Assembly (NCBI GenBank): GCA_900073065.1
Contig: FJOG01000007.1
Location: forward strand, 688,696 to 752,695
DNA: 64,000 bases
Origin: Phialocephala subalpina
Lineage: Eukaryota > Ascomycota > Leotiomycetes > Helotiales > Mollisiaceae
Direction: 5' to 3'
The stretch's first letter is position 1, and the number at the start of each line of letters is the position of its first letter. The notes under the pieces are model-generated. The model saw nothing but the letters and a program-made list of their open reading frames with translations, did not search any database and was not told the origin of the DNA. Below, in pieces: positions 24,148 to 36,339 of this stretch. Both the position numbers and the translations under genes were made by a program.

Positions 24148-24397
24148 AATTGTTGACAGGGTAAACTAAAGGCAAGTTAAATTCGGAATCAAAGGTTTGT
24201 CTTTTATATCGTATTGTGCTATGACAGTTGTTTCTCTCAAAGCCATTCGAGTGGAGGGGAAGTTGCTCCTCTTGTGGCTTCCAACCAGATCCTAAATACG
24301 TACTTTTTGATGAGTCTTATTAGCTATCAAATTCTGGGACATTTAGAGAGCTAGAAAAATAATTAAGGGCTGTACTGTGTTTCTCGAGATCCTTGTC

Positions 24398-25685
24398 CTA
24401 TGCTCGGTCGCCGATCAAACCTTTGGCTGCCTCAATCTGCCTTTTGGTACCCCAGAACCCCACTTCCGCTGAGTCCTCGACCTCTTTGTCCGGAACACTT
24501 ATTAAACACCCCGAATCCCGCTCCACAATCTGCAAGACGCACTGGTTTCGAAGTCCCCGAGCCGCAGACACGCTCACCACGATCCCATCGTATCCTCGAG
24601 GATCGTTGTCGACAGCTTTGGGCGCTAGAGAGACAAATTCAATCTTTGGCATGTTGCCACTCATCCACTTGCTCAAATCCCCGTTTCCACTCTTACACAT
24701 ATCGATTTGGGAGCGGTATTCTTGATGTGCAATAATCTCGTTGCCCGTTCTTCCAGTATTCGTCGCAGGACGAATGCCCACCATGTCCGTAATCTGAAAC
24801 GTCTCTCTTGACCAAAGGTTCGACTTTACGACAATGAAAACTTCTACCAAGCCTTTGCAACCCGTTTGAAAGAGCATTCCATTGTTCACCGTATTGCCAT
24901 GGAGTGCTCGCAGAATGTTGCTTGGGCTCGAATCACAACAACTACGTCCTGTATTCAGACGGGCTACTCTCGGTATGACATGATTGTCAAAGAAGACCTG
25001 CTTCATGGTCTTGAGACAGGTATTCCTTCCGAAGAAAATGATGTCAGCGTGGGGGTTGAACCAAATATATGGCGGGAAAGGCTCATCCTTAGCAGGAAAA
25101 AGTGATCTTCTGTTCCTCTCAAATCTGCGCTTCTCGTAGAAACGGACGCCTTCCTCTCTGGACTCGCGACACAGCTGCAAGAGCACGGGCGCTTTTCGAG
25201 ATTGCCGTGCCACTTGATATCCGTTATGACCATAGAGATCACATTTCGTATGCTCGAGCTCGATGAGTCGTGGTTCGTAAGCAGCGATTCGATATATCTT
25301 GAGACGGAGCTCTAGTGAAAGCTTTGGGAACAACTGGAACTCGGTCAACGGCTCTCTGAGAAGGGCCATGCTGACCACGAAGCTAGCCAGTTGTGCTGTT
25401 TGTCTGCTGGCCTGGTTAGCAGGGTCTTTGAAGGTGATATGAGCAGGAACGTACCCCAGGGCGGTCTCCGTGGAATGGCCCAAAGTCACTTCTGCGGCCG
25501 GCGTTGCTTGTGTTTGTAAGGTGTGATAATATTGCCCGCTCTGTCGGAGAATGATCAGTATGTCAATGTCTCTTCCCGCAAAGTACTTTGAAGCTGATGA
25601 TAATTGGGCAGCATACTGATTGAATATCTGGTCCGCATCCTCCTCCCCTCCCTTGGGCGCAAGGCTCTGTCGCGTGGTCAACCAT
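24398..25685 (-). CDS. 2EXR-domain protein B
   Basis: Three exons fit in frame: 25685-25587, 25540-25455 and 25355-24398 (GT/AG introns of 46 and 99 nt), giving 380 residues. The 2EXR block starts right after the second intron: PLTEFQLFPKLSLELRLKIY, YEPRLIELEH, then VLLQLCRESREEGVRFYEKR and PYIWFNPHADIIFFG. The C-terminal half shares with C and D a local module: LVEVFIVVKSNLW, MPKIEFVSLAPKAVDNDPRG and EVGFWGTKR. No membrane segments or catalytic motifs are visible. It is divergently arranged with gene C and convergent with A. The first exon rests on splice logic only, since the frame before the second intron has no ATG of its own. Confidence 0.85.
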
Positions 25686-26095
25686 GTCGAGAATCTGAAC
25701 CGATAACTTCCTCTTGTCGTCGACTATGATTCGAGAATGCGTATGCGTCACAGATCGCTCTTCGTGGATGGGGCTGCCTAGGAGCTTTGGCAAAGGGATT
25801 GTCACGAGACTTATCGAAAGCTTGAAGAAGAAGAGGAGGAGGAAGGAACAAGACTAGCGGCGACCACTATAGAGAGTCCGAAGCGAGGACTAGCTCGAAT
25901 CCGCTTCGAGCGCTCACCTTTGGCAACTCTAACGCAGAGCCGACGTTCAAGAGGATGCGAACCAGCTATTATTGAAGCTCTGGTCAAGGTGAAGGTGAAG
26001 GCGAAGGCGATTCACCGCGCTGCTCAATCAGTCTTTTCTCCCAGTGCAACTGCCGGACCTGGTTGGCTCATGCTATGTATGACTTATTCAGTCAA
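25686..26095. other. Intergenic region between 2EXR genes B and C
   Basis: Short divergent spacer containing a GAAGAAGAGGAGGAGGAAGG purine run at about 25826. No gene seen. Its right boundary abuts the duplicated 250-bp block. Confidence 0.4.
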
Positions 26096-26595
26096 GTGTA
26101 AATTGTAGTGAACCTGCGACTGCGGCCACGAATGTTGGTCTGTTCTGCTATCCAAATTGCTGTTCGAGTAAGGGACCTACAAGTTGTATACGGCGGCCGC
26201 TAACCCTTCACAGAAGTCGGATGGAAAAGCGCCATATATGGCAGGTGTACTGAAATCGACCCGATCCGCAAGTTCGCGCCTGCCTCTTCATGCAACACCA
26301 TTTCCATTTTTAAAAAGTCCGACACACCTATCAACACCAACAAACGTGTAAATTGTAGTGAACCTGCGACTGCGGCCACGAATGTTGGTCTGTTCTGCTA
26401 TCCAAATTGCTGTTCGAGTAAGGGACCTACAAGTTGTATACGGCGGCCGCTAACCCTTCACAGAAGTCGGATGGAAAAGCGCCATATATGGCAGGTGTAC
26501 TGAAATCGACCCGATCCGCAAGTTCGCGCCTGCCTCTTCATGCAACACCATTTCCATTTTTAAAAAGTCCGACACACCTATCAACACCAACAAAC
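26096..26595. repeat. Second exact 250-bp tandem duplication
   Basis: 26096-26345 and 26346-26595 are identical, from GTGTAAATTGTAG to AACACCAACAAAC, and directly adjacent. Same period, 250 bp, as the duplication in the CAX gene, although the sequences are unrelated. Confidence 0.96.
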
Positions 26596-27801
26596 CGAAT
26601 TTGACTTTTCAAGCGCTTCATCGATCGAGGCGAATTCAGGAATTTACGCAACCTTGCCCGACGCCGACTTCCAATTCTCGCACCCTGACATCGACACTGT
26701 GCAAAAAGACACTCCAACAGGGGTTTCAGACCATCAGTCGACTGAGCCGACCATGGCAGAAAGGTATGTAGCCTTCTCCTATCCTTGTTGCTACATCGTC
26801 TAATGCTTGTTTCTAGCAAACCTCTGACCTACTTCCATCCCTTTCCGAGACTCCCGATAGAGCTTCGACTCAAGATGTACCACATCGCCATGCAAGAACC
26901 ACGGCTCATTGGCATTGAGTGGATCCGAAACGAAAATTCTTATCACGTTGTCCCGAGCTCGAGAACACCGCCCGCGCTCTTCCATTTGTGCCAGGAATCC
27001 AGGGCAGAGGCGAGTACCGTCTACGAAAAGCGCGTATTTCAGAGTCCGTGGGCATCCATTCGAAATCGAAACAACGAGGCACCTTACATTTGGTATAATG
27101 CGGGAGTTGATATCATTCTGTTTGGTGACAAGTGCAGCAGCGATACGGTGCTGGCTTTCATCCGTGATCGACATGTCGTCCAGAGATTAGCTGTGAACAC
27201 GAACGGTAAACACGCGATTGACGTCCTGAGTGCATTTCATGGTTCTCGCAATGCCATGCTCCCAAAGCGTCATGCATGTGACGGGTGCAGTGGCCTGAAG
27301 GAAGTTTTCGTCATCGTGGACTCGAGACTTTGGAACGGTGAAACTTGCAGGAGCAATCCAAGAGTATCTTTGCGTCAGGCTACCAGCAGCGGCTCGACAG
27401 AGGCTGAGGTTCGTTCATTGAGAGGGTTCGAGAGTGCTATTACAAGCTGTATAATACCTAGGTCTTATTTATATTCCCGTTTCGAAAAGTGGCATGGTGG
27501 CAAGGGGCCCAAATTCAAGTTCGTCAGCTTTGCTCCTATCGTCATGGACAACGATCCCAGAGTCTACGATGGTATGAGCGTTGGCCGAATTCCTGCAAAA
27601 TTCTTCTTGCAACAGCAGAAGAAGCTTTTGGATGACCTAGAACAACGTACGGGGTGTTCGATCCTCATCTCCGCGGAGGACAACGACAGCCTTACGACAA
27701 CAGAAGTAGGCTTCCACGGGAGTAAAAAGCTGTCGAAGTTGCTAAGACCGAACTCAAGAACTATTTCGTACGTTTCGGAAGACTATGCCTCCTCTATTTA
27801 G
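26594..27801 (+). CDS. 2EXR-domain protein C, 3' end frameshifted
   Basis: An open frame from about 26594 (with DADFQFSHPDIDTVQ) runs into the ATG at 26753. A GTATGT...TTCTAG intron (26764-26816) follows, then the long exon from 26817. After splicing: SKPLTYFHPFPRLPIELRLK, QEPRLIGIEW, LFHLCQESRAEASTVYEKR, APYIWYNAGVDIILFG. The C-terminal module has LKEVFVIVDSRLW, PKFKFVSFAPIVMDNDPRVY and TEVGFHGSKK. After SKK an extra A in an AAAAA run (about 27721) throws the frame. The other frame reads AVEVAKTELKNYF, as in paralogues, and stays open about 100 nt longer. The upstream coding stretch has no ATG and abuts the duplicated block, so the true 5' end may be lost at an assembly join. Confidence 0.75.
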
Positions 27802-29299
27802 CAAGTCGCTATGTGCTAACTTCTTCAAGGATTCTTACCCGAGTCGCAGAAGAATGAGAAGTCACTGTGTTGAAGACTAAGCTTCACAAGCTGCTTAGCT
27901 GGATTTACGACTGTCCATGTATGGCTATAAACATAATCCCCTGTACGGAGTACCTTACGAACGAGTCAACACAAAGCTAACAATGGTTGGGATGGTGATG
28001 GCCTAATGCTGCAGCTGGTGGCTTAGAAGTTGATTGCAACCCCTGAATATCGAACTACACCTAGCTAGCAAACTGTCACTGAAAGGGATTTATGAATCAA
28101 GGAGCTTTGATAATGCTTTGCTCTTGGATTGTGAGTGACTTATACTTGATTTGTCCCCACACTGGTCCTCGCGCTCGTCGAATGACTCAATGGTTGTGAT
28201 TAGGCATCGTGGTAGACTTAAATCTCTCGGAAAGACACACGAAACTTAAATAAAGGCCCAGTGACCCCTCTTGTACTCATTACCTACGTGAGAAGCGTCC
28301 CCTAGCTAGGAGAAACATTATAGAATTACGATATCCATGTCTGATAACTTTCTGGCTTTCGCTCTCAAAACGATCATCACATGTTGAATTGCCATACTTT
28401 GGTACGAACGATATAAAGTCCTGGTATTGAAGGACTTCAAGTTGAGGAGAAGATGCTAGTAATTGACATAGTTGGGAGCGAAGTCCAACACACTATCCTT
28501 CAACCACGAGCATGCCGTCTTTGAGCGTTCATCAACCTCTCTTCAAGGATCGCCGACTTCATTGTGTAGCACCACTGATAAAGGTTCTTTTCTAACTCAA
28601 TTGGACATTGACCATCTTGCTCTGGCTTCAGAATATCCAGCAAGAATTAACTGCCTTTTTCGTCGCTATTATGGAGGCACATTCAAGAACCAGTAAACGT
28701 CTGTCACTTGACGTTTCTGCACGCTCAACAAACAGATTCTCTTTCATTGTCCGTGCAGAGAAATACAACCTTCCCTTCTTTGAAAGGCGAAAGTGATATG
28801 TGCGAGATCTTTTGTGGATCGTGATAAGTTTACAAGTTAACTGTATCTGTATGCTCGCTTAGGTTGACGCAGCAGATACAACCTCACTCACGCACAGCCA
28901 ATGCCTAACAACGAATACTTCCTATGATTGAATGAGAAGAGCTATCGTAGAAGCAAGAGTGATCTCATACCAGTGTCCAGTCCAAGTTTCAGCAGTCGAA
29001 AGTGATTTTGGGGGCCGAAGCTTCTATCTATGTCCGTTTAAGTTTAGCTCCATTCGACTCTTCAAGTTGCTGCCTCGACGGCCTGAAGGGCAATTATTAT
29101 CTTTCTGGTTCACACAATCTAATTTTCTGAATTGGGAAAAGGCTACCAAGTTCCCCCAACTTGTCTCCCTCTCTGCTCCATCTGCCGGAGACATTTTCAC
29201 TTCGCAGAGCCAACCAAAACCTTTACCAAAGGTTATTGAGCACCTCCAGCCTGACAACAATATCCTTGACACGATTTCTGAAATTCTAGCAAGCACGAA
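27802..29299. other. Intergenic region between 2EXR genes C and D
   Basis: About 1.5 kb. Only short frames without motifs (for example 28472-28696 and 28608-28796). A frame at 28932-29393 overlaps the first exon of gene D in another phase and is rejected. Confidence 0.4.
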
Positions 29300-30640
29300 A
29301 TGCCTCCTTCACCTCTCGCGCAAGAGCGCGTTGGCAGAGATCTTGCTCAGCCCGATCTGTCTTCGAATCTATCCGGTCAACTCCAAGCATTGAGCTCTGA
29401 TGCAATTGCTGACGAGAACGTGTCCGTCCCTCATGCCCAAGCTCTCGAAAACATCGAAAGGTGAGCCGATCTCTGGTCAACTTCTTGGTGTCTGTGGCTA
29501 ACTTGTCAAAGTCAACCTCTCACCAAGTTCCACCCTTTCAAGCGACTTCCAATCGAGATCCGACTCAAGATATATCGAATTACATTTAGCTTCCCTCGCA
29601 TTATCGAGCTACAAGCTGGGCCTGGACGAAGAAATGTGAGTCGTCGAAGAACCTACCAAGCTTGTCCCCGCTCTCGAATCCCTCCATCAATTCTTGGAGT
29701 CTGGAGCGAGTCAAGAATCGAAGCCATGAAGTTCTACGAAAAGCGAGTCTTCAAGCCATTGTCAGAGAGAAAGGATGACAGCCCATACATCTGGTACAAC
29801 CCTCATGTTGACATCGTGGTCTTTGGGGGATTCGGGAGAGCAGCATTCGTCAAATTGTGTGAGACTGGCGAGCAGATCCCAAGACTAGGCTGGCATATGA
29901 AAGGCCCAAACCCCAACTCCGACTACATCATAGATATTCTACGAGGGCTACCAACCGCAGCCGCTCCGCAAATCACACCTGACCCAGCTCGCCCAAGTAT
30001 TGGAGTTCGTGAGATCTTTCTGGTCGTCCCATCTCAGCTCTATCACGTTGAGCCTGGACAGATTGCCTCGAACGTTGAGTTCCGTCCTGCTACATGTGAA
30101 GGTCGCAATAGGAGAGAGGTTATTGAAACAAGGGAGACGAGATATATTTTCGAGAAGTGTCAACGTGGTGACAGAAGCTGGCACGGAGCCCCACTCCCAC
30201 TCCCTAGCAATGTCAAGGATGAGTGGGCAGAAGGTCGAATGCCAGATATCCAATTCGTCAGCCTCACACCTTCTGCCACAGACAATGAGCCAACAGTCTT
30301 GGATGGTATGAGTATTTACGACCAATTCCACCATGCGGTAGTACCTCTTCTCACCTCCAAGTTCTATTCCGACTTTGAGCATGCATTCGGTTGCCAACTC
30401 ATTGTAAACGCAAAGGTAGACACAAAGGGTCAGGAGATCGGATTCTTTGGATCAAAATCTGCGGTTGAGAAGGCAAAGATTGGGGCGATCGTAAGTACAA
30501 GCTTCAATGCATATTCTGGATGGTGTCATCTAACCGATGAATAGGAGTATTTCAGATCAACCCTGGAGGCACTTCGAGCATCACGAACACAGAGCATTCA
30601 GATTCATGGTGCAGCATTGACCAGAATCTTTGTTGATTGA
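29300..30640 (+). CDS. 2EXR-domain protein D
   Basis: Three exons, 29300-29460, 29512-30490 and 30545-30640, join in frame to 411 residues. Exon 1 is a polar lead (GRDLAQPDLSSN...SVPHAQALENIE). Splicing completes the Ser codon and enters the 2EXR block: QPLTKFHPFKRLPIEIRLKI, FPRIIEL, then ILGVWSESRIEAMKFYEKRV and PYIWYNPHVDIVVFG. The C-terminal module: VREIFLVVPSQLY, MPDIQFVSLTPSATDNEPTV, FGCQLIVNAKVD, EIGFFGSKSAVEKAK and a helical tail. It is the best preserved member and a good reference for the family architecture here: lead exon, 2EXR, conserved C-terminal module. The Cys usual before ESR in paralogues is Trp (VWSESR). Confidence 0.9.
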
Positions 30641-30935
30641 GTTGGAGTGGAGGAAAATTCTGCGAGTCGTGGACATCCCTTAGGTGAAGATCTTTGACAT
30701 TGGCATACTATCGACAGCAGCAGATGAAGATCCTGGTATTGGTCGGGTCACAGAACTTTCACCTATTCGCGCTATGCTCCATGGGTAGAGCTTCTGGTCT
30801 GAGACTTCCGTGAAGGGCCTCCTTCAATTGCAGCGACTTTGTACAGATATCTCAGTGAACCTATCTTCAAGATAGAACTCACTTGCGAAACCACGAATGC
30901 AAAAGTCTTCTAAGAATAAACTATGATAAAGCACT
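30641..30935. other. Convergent intergenic spacer
   Basis: The 3' flanks of 2EXR gene D (+) and the sulfotransferase gene (-). Nothing further seen. Confidence 0.5.
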
Positions 30936-31820
30936 TCATTTCTTGAGCTGTCTGGGATTTAACTTCATCAGTAGACTTGGAAAGTCTCTCCCGCCTTTCA
31001 GCCACCATATTGCTCCCAGAACAGCAACTGGAACCGTATAGCCTGCGATACCCCTCATGACTACCCACCAAGCCCGAGGAATCAAAGTCGTTGCAAACAT
31101 CTTCTGTACACTTCCCAAGTCATTGACTCTTGGATAATCTTTCCCCTTGGGTACATCCACGCCTAAAAACTCACACAGCGGCTCCCAGCCATGCCCAACC
31201 TTCAACTCCAAGAAATTCTCCTCATTGATCTTCCCTGCTTGTGCCAGGAGGCGAACTTTCTCAACATGATTCTTGTGGACCACTTTCCCAAACGCAGGAA
31301 TATTGCCAAAATATCCCCAATACTTGACTCGGTCGAGATATCCCTGCTTCTCTTTGAAGAACGTATTAAAAAGAGATGCGACGCGGAAGATGGGTCGTGT
31401 GGAGATGTAGTGAAAGGATTTCTGAATCGAATTGTGCCAAGCGTCGAGGTCCCTCGTGGTTAGAATGACTTTCGCATCTGGGTATGCAGCAAGCAAATCA
31501 TCCAGGAACAAAAAACAAGGTACGCCCGAGATAACCATGCAATCTCCCATCAGCTCGTCAAGCGTTTCTCGTGCGATTGTCTTGCCGTGGATGAATTTGT
31601 CGTCAATGGCTTTGTTCCAGGCGGTGTTATATTCAAGACTGTTCCATGTGTTGGCGCCAGGTGATCTTCGTGGATATGTGTTGTAGTATCCGAAGTCCCG
31701 GAAGGCGGCTAGGAGAGAGCTGGTGCCTGTGCGCCAGAGACCGACAATCAAGACTTTGCAGGGGACTGTCCGTGGCTGAGGAGTCCATGGGATGAGTTTT
31801 TCGGATTGGTAGGACGACAT
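30936..31820 (-). CDS. Sulfotransferase_4 family P-loop protein
   Basis: An intronless, intact gene of 294 residues starting with ATG at 31820. Fungal Sulfotransferase_4 (PF17784) proteins are PAPS-type sulfotransferase homologues, often annotated only as P-loop NTPase-like. Motifs: KVLIVGLWRTGTSSLLAAF near residues 22-40 (the 5'-phosphosulfate loop), VILTTRDLDAWHNSI near 117-131 (the 3'-phosphate-binding region), then LELKVGHGWEPLCEFLGVDV with the family's GWEPLC motif and PRVND. A hydrophobic helix near the C-terminus (YTVPVAVLGAIWWL) may anchor it to a membrane. Substrate unknown. It is one of the clean genes in a damaged neighbourhood, which argues for selection. Confidence 0.9.
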   Translation of the reverse strand: MSSYQSEKLIPWTPQPRTVPCKVLIVGLWRTGTSSLLAAFRDFGYYNTYPRRSPGANTWNSLEYNTAWNKAIDDKFIHGKTIARETLDELMGDCMVISGVPCFLFLDDLLAAYPDAKVILTTRDLDAWHNSIQKSFHYISTRPIFRVASLFNTFFKEKQGYLDRVKYWGYFGNIPAFGKVVHKNHVEKVRLLAQAGKINEENFLELKVGHGWEPLCEFLGVDVPKGKDYPRVNDLGSVQKMFATTLIPRAWWVVMRGIAGYTVPVAVLGAIWWLKGGRDFPSLLMKLNPRQLKK

Positions 31821-32793
31821 TGTGAAGTCCTCGATGGATCACATGCACCTACACCTCGAGTTTGAGCAGAATTGGGAGGACGCCGGGAATTATATATATT
31901 GAGAACTCTAGTCAAGTGCTACAACTTTATTTTAGTGCTTACAGATCTCACATTACTTTAACCCATCGTGGTGTGACTGAGCGTCATATCACCAAAAACC
32001 CATCTTCGGACTTCTACAAGAGTATGATTCGTCCACGTTACGACAAAAGAGACGTCGGGTTCACACGTGACTCGATATGTGTGGATAAAAAGAGGGTTAA
32101 GCGAAAGGATAAAGGGGGAGGCTTGAACCGTGCTTCAGACAATTATCGAGCCTTGTTAAGGTTGAGTTGCCTATGATCACCGACTTAGGTCCTTAATGGG
32201 AAATAAAATTTTGCTTACTGTCTGCCCGCGTTATAAATTCAAGAAAATAGGTCTTGTCCTCGACAACGACTTCTCACCCTTTCATTGCATTTTCATTGAA
32301 GCATGTGCTTTGAAATTCAACCAGCGTACAAGTCATCAATCTGCCGAAGTCTTGTTGTGCACATAACATGTTTGTAATGTTTGTAATGTTTAAAAGTGCC
32401 TCAAATAACTCACAATCTGACTGCTGAATTTTCAAGCCCCACATTTCCGGCGACAGTGCTTCCAAAAATGAGCAGACTTTTATGACCACAGTGAATGCCG
32501 GTGTAAGCAAAGTATCGCAGTTAGCAAAAGGGCATTGAAAGGGCAATAAAGGGCAGTGAAAGGGCAGACGAGGGGGGCGGAGTCTTATCAATGGCGGGGT
32601 CTTCAAGAATGGGGCAGATGCAGCATCGGGAATAGCTATCCGTGATAACTCTAATATAGATCCTTATCTCCGACTTTCGCATGAAGAAAAACTTGCGACC
32701 TTATATTTACTTCGATCTTCTTGAATGCTGTTGTGTACTTTCCTTTGCTAGTCAAAGCAAGTGTCGCGACCAAGGGAAGTTGTTGAGATCAAA
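31821..32793. other. Divergent intergenic region
   Basis: Promoter space for the sulfotransferase (-) and the MFS gene (+). A short imperfect repeat of AAAGGGCA words lies at 32525-32570. A TATATATT box at about 31892 is well placed for the sulfotransferase. Confidence 0.5.
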
Positions 32794-34474
32794 ATGAACG
32801 ATTTAGACAAATCCTCAATTATCTCGGACCGAGCGACTCCAGCCACACCAGTTCTCCTCGAATCCCCCGACCCAGAAACATCCAAAAGACTGGTCAGAAA
32901 GCTGGACTTCATCGTCCTTCCCCTTCTCGCGATAATTTACTTCACCCACTCCCTCGACCGAGCTAACCTCGGAAATGCTAAGACCAACGATTTCGAGAAG
33001 GATATTGGCTTGAAGGACAATCAGTATTCGCTAATTTTGATTCTGTTTTATATCCCTTATGGTACGTGATAACGAGGTTGTGGGCAGTAGAGCCTTGTTG
33101 CTGATGAGGGCCAGGAACGTTGAATATCCCGGCGACCATCCTGGCGAAGCGATTCAGTCCTGCTATCGTGATTCCATGTCTGATGTTCTGCTGGGGAACA
33201 ATTGCTGCTGTTACGGCTGCTGTTCATAATTTTGGAGGTATCCTTGCCGCAAGGATATGTCTTGGTGTTGTTGAGGCCGGATTTGTGAGTAACAAAGTCC
33301 AAGTCGTAAGTCGGGATGCTGACTGGACCATAGTTCCCTTCAGCAATTTTCTACCTGACATTGTTCTACACGAGAACGGAGATTGCGAAGCGTATATCGC
33401 TGTTCTATATGATGGGCTTCGTGGCAAATGCTTTTTCTGGCCTCATCGCATACAGCGTCTTCCAGTGGCATCGAAAGCTTTACGTGAGAATCTCCGCCCC
33501 TCAGGCGACTGATCAACTAACTATCATCTCAGAATTGGCAATACCTCTTCATAATTGAAGGCTGTATCACCCTCTTCTTAGCAGTACTCTCCTTCATCCT
33601 CCTCCCACGAAGCGTAGAAAAATCCAATTACTTCACCCCAGCAGAAAAACAATGCTCAAAGCTCCGCCTGCAAGCCGAATCCGAGATGGAGGGTGAGAAC
33701 TTCTCTTGGAGCGCGACATTGAAGCCGTTGATTGATTGGCATTCTTGGATGTATGGTTTCATGGCACTTTGCTACGGGTGTGCTGCTGCGAGTATCTCCA
33801 ACTTCCTACCGACGATCGTGAAGAGGATCACTGTTGATACAGTGAAGGCAAATCTGTATACTGTAGCTCCAAATTTGAGTGGCGGTGTATTCATTGTTTT
33901 GATCTGCTGGTTGTCGGACAAGACGCAGCAGAGATCTTTGTGTGCTATTGGAGCTGTGGCGATCTCGATGATTGGGTTCATTTGTCTTGGTACTGTGGAT
34001 ATCACGCACAAGACTGGACTGGGCTACTTCCTGTAAATGCTCCATCTTACTTGGGGGTAAACCAAGCTGACCGAGAATAGCACCTTCCTCCTCACCTTTG
34101 GGTCCTTCACGCCTGCCGTTTTGGTGCCAGCTTGGCTTTCCAGCAATACAGTTTCAATGAGTGGGAGGGCCACCACTCTTGGTCTTGTCTCTGGATTGCA
34201 GAACATTGCGGGGATCATTTCCTCGAAGTCTTTTCGGTCGCAGGATGCTCCGGTGCGTTGAGATCTTGATGATGAGTCCACGAGGGGAATTAGCTGATCA
34301 GTTCAGATCTACGCTCCAGCCTTGATCATATCAGGCTGCTTTGAAGGCGCGATGTGCATCGCTGCTGCATTCGCATACATTTACTACAGGACAATCAACA
34401 GGAGACTGGACTCTGGGAAGATGCAATATGTGCGAGGCATGGAGCAAAACCCGGACTTCCGATATGTTCTCTAG
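32794..34474 (+). CDS. MFS transporter, anion:cation symporter (ACS, allantoate permease-like) family
   Basis: Six exons, 32794-33061, 33115-33284, 33334-33483, 33533-34032, 34081-34252 and 34307-34474, splice in frame to 475 residues. ACS permeases import small organic anions such as vitamins, allantoate or other carboxylates with protons. Seen: RKLDFIVLPLLAIIYFTHSL DRANLGNAK (the ACS start signature around the first helix, split here), YSLILILFYIPYG, FCWGTIAAVTAAVHNFGG, ARICLGVVEAGFFP, YTRTEIAKRISLFYMMGFVA, WQYLFIIEG, a central loop, then six more helices including LVPAWLSSNTVSMSGRATTL and SGLQNIAGIISS. The tail ends MEQNPDFRYVL, also typical. Use of the ATG at 32794 avoids a non-ATG extension. 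Fully intact, in contrast to the DHA2 relic at 3.4-5.0 kb. Substrate not predictable. Confidence 0.94.
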
Positions 34475-35130
34475 CATGACGATACATTCTCGTTGCAAGA
34501 ATGTTTGTCCTCATGCTACATCAAGTTCCAAGCTTGGAAGTGCAAGACTATGAAAGTAAGAAGTCGAACATCGCGTCCTTGATTTCGTGCCTAGGTCATA
34601 TTGGCAAAGGCGCGCACATTTTAGCAGCTATAAAATCCGTCTCATTGCTGGAATGATTCCAGTGATATAGCTCAAACATATTAGAACGGATACTTTGACA
34701 CTATGCTCTTGACTTCCTTCTATCATAATTTTGGCACCAGAAGAGACATTTTGGGACTCAAAATATTCGTCCCAACGTTGGAATAATTCTAGTATTCCTG
34801 CCCAAATGTGATGAAACGACATTACATTCTTGCCTTTTACTAGGACACCTTTTACTTGAAGATGGACATTTGGTTCACGCGACTCGATCCATGACGTATA
34901 ATGAAATGAGACGAAATGCAGGACTTGACAGCGAAAATTAATTGATAACAATGAAGTTAAGATTATCCTCAGCACTACTAGAGAGCTCGTTCTGCAACAA
35001 TCAACTCAAAAGTTCAAGTCCATAACTAGCCATACGCACAGAAGAAATGTGCGCATCCTTCTCTGACACGATGTCCGCTGGACTCCATAACGTCTTCCTG
35101 CGCCTTGATTTTGATTGTTGATCATGTCCA
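34475..35130. other. Intergenic region
   Basis: The 3' flank of the MFS gene and anonymous DNA leading into the tandem array. No supported frame. Confidence 0.4.
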
Positions 35131-35146
35131 AAAAACCCAGCGGGAG

Positions 35147-35350
35147 CTTATATACCGCTCCCGCCCCGCGCCACCCCGCTATTCCACGACTCATTTACTC
35201 AAATTCACATGCTAGAATGACATCATGAATAGTGACTCACACTTCTGCCTCTTTCTTTTAGTGTCCGGAATCAGTATTCACTTTCTTCTTTCCTAAACAC
35301 GAGCAATTGCTTCTACGTTTCCAGCAGCATAAAAACGCAGCTTGTGACCG
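35147..35350 (-). promoter_or_regulatory. Promoter-like cassette, array unit 1
   Basis: On the minus strand, in order: CGGTCACAAGCTGCG (35350-35336), a GC box (35180-35162) and GGTATATAAG (35156-35147). The gap between the first element and the TATA is longer than in the other units. Confidence 0.4.
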
Positions 35351-35773
35351 ATTTTTAGATCTGCAGCAAGAAAACGGCGGGAACAATGGCTTTTGGTGGA
35401 AGGTTCTGTGGACTCACCCCGGTGACAGTCCTCTTGGGTATGTCATTCTCAGTGTTTGGGACCGTGAAGATTAGGCGGAAAAGGAGGCTGAGGAGCATCA
35501 GGGTTGGGAAGCTTTGGGTCTAAAAGAAAAGATGAGAGTAAACTTGATAGTATGAACAAACTTGACAATAAAGATGCAGCAGGCTGGAATAGAAAGCGGA
35601 AGGAGTCAGGCCAGGAAAGCGAAGACTAGATCTGTAAATGCTGTGCGCGCAAGAGACAAGGAATCCCGCACTTACTGTGTGTCCCCTCCGGACATCAGCA
35701 GACAACATCTCCATGATTGTTTTAGGTCAATCAATACGAAAGCTTTGGAAGATTGGAAAGGAAAGAAGTAGGG

Positions 35774-35925
35774 CTTATATACCCTGACTTCTGAATTAAA
35801 GACATTCCTCAAAACCACAATTCACCTCCCCGCATACACAAACCCTCTCCTTTATTGGGTGAGTCACGTACCCGCCGCGCCCCGCCTCGTTTCACTTCTC
35901 AAGTATAAGTTGCAGCCTCTGACCG
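35774..35925 (-). promoter_or_regulatory. Promoter-like cassette, array unit 2
   Basis: On the minus strand: CGGTCAGAGGCTGCAACTTA (35925-35906), GC box (about 35888-35869), GGTGAATTGTGG (about 35827) and GGGTATATAAG (35784-35774). An ATG 60 nt downstream (about 35715) begins a short frame that meets a GTAAGTG donor. Confidence 0.45.
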
Positions 35926-36339
35926 AAATCCACTCCTGCAAGACATAGCAAGTGTGTTCTACTATAGTCCGAGGGGTGCCAAAGTCCCAAGGTCTAGGTG
36001 GAGTATTATGGATAGTAGGGAAGCGGATCGTGGTTAAAACTCTCTGCTTGTCGATATGTAGATGGGTGATGTACGTTTAAGGGATTGAGATTTGAAGGCG
36101 GAAGGAATGGTAATATTATCAACTGTAGTAGAAATAAGAGAAAAGTTGATAGCAAACGGGACTTGATAGCAATGGTCAAAGTATTCAGTTGATAGTGGAA
36201 AAGGTAAGCAATAAACCAATGTCCCTGAGTGCAATAGTACAAGGAAAACGTAATTCTAGTAGTAGCGACTTCTCCCTTAAAAGACATTGTATCGACTACT
36301 TTGTAGCAGTCTAGGAGCATTGTAGAAGGAGAAGGAGGA

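Noticed and set aside
28932..29393. 153-codon plus-strand frame before 2EXR gene D
   Set aside because: Overlaps the well-supported first exon of D in another phase and has no motif.
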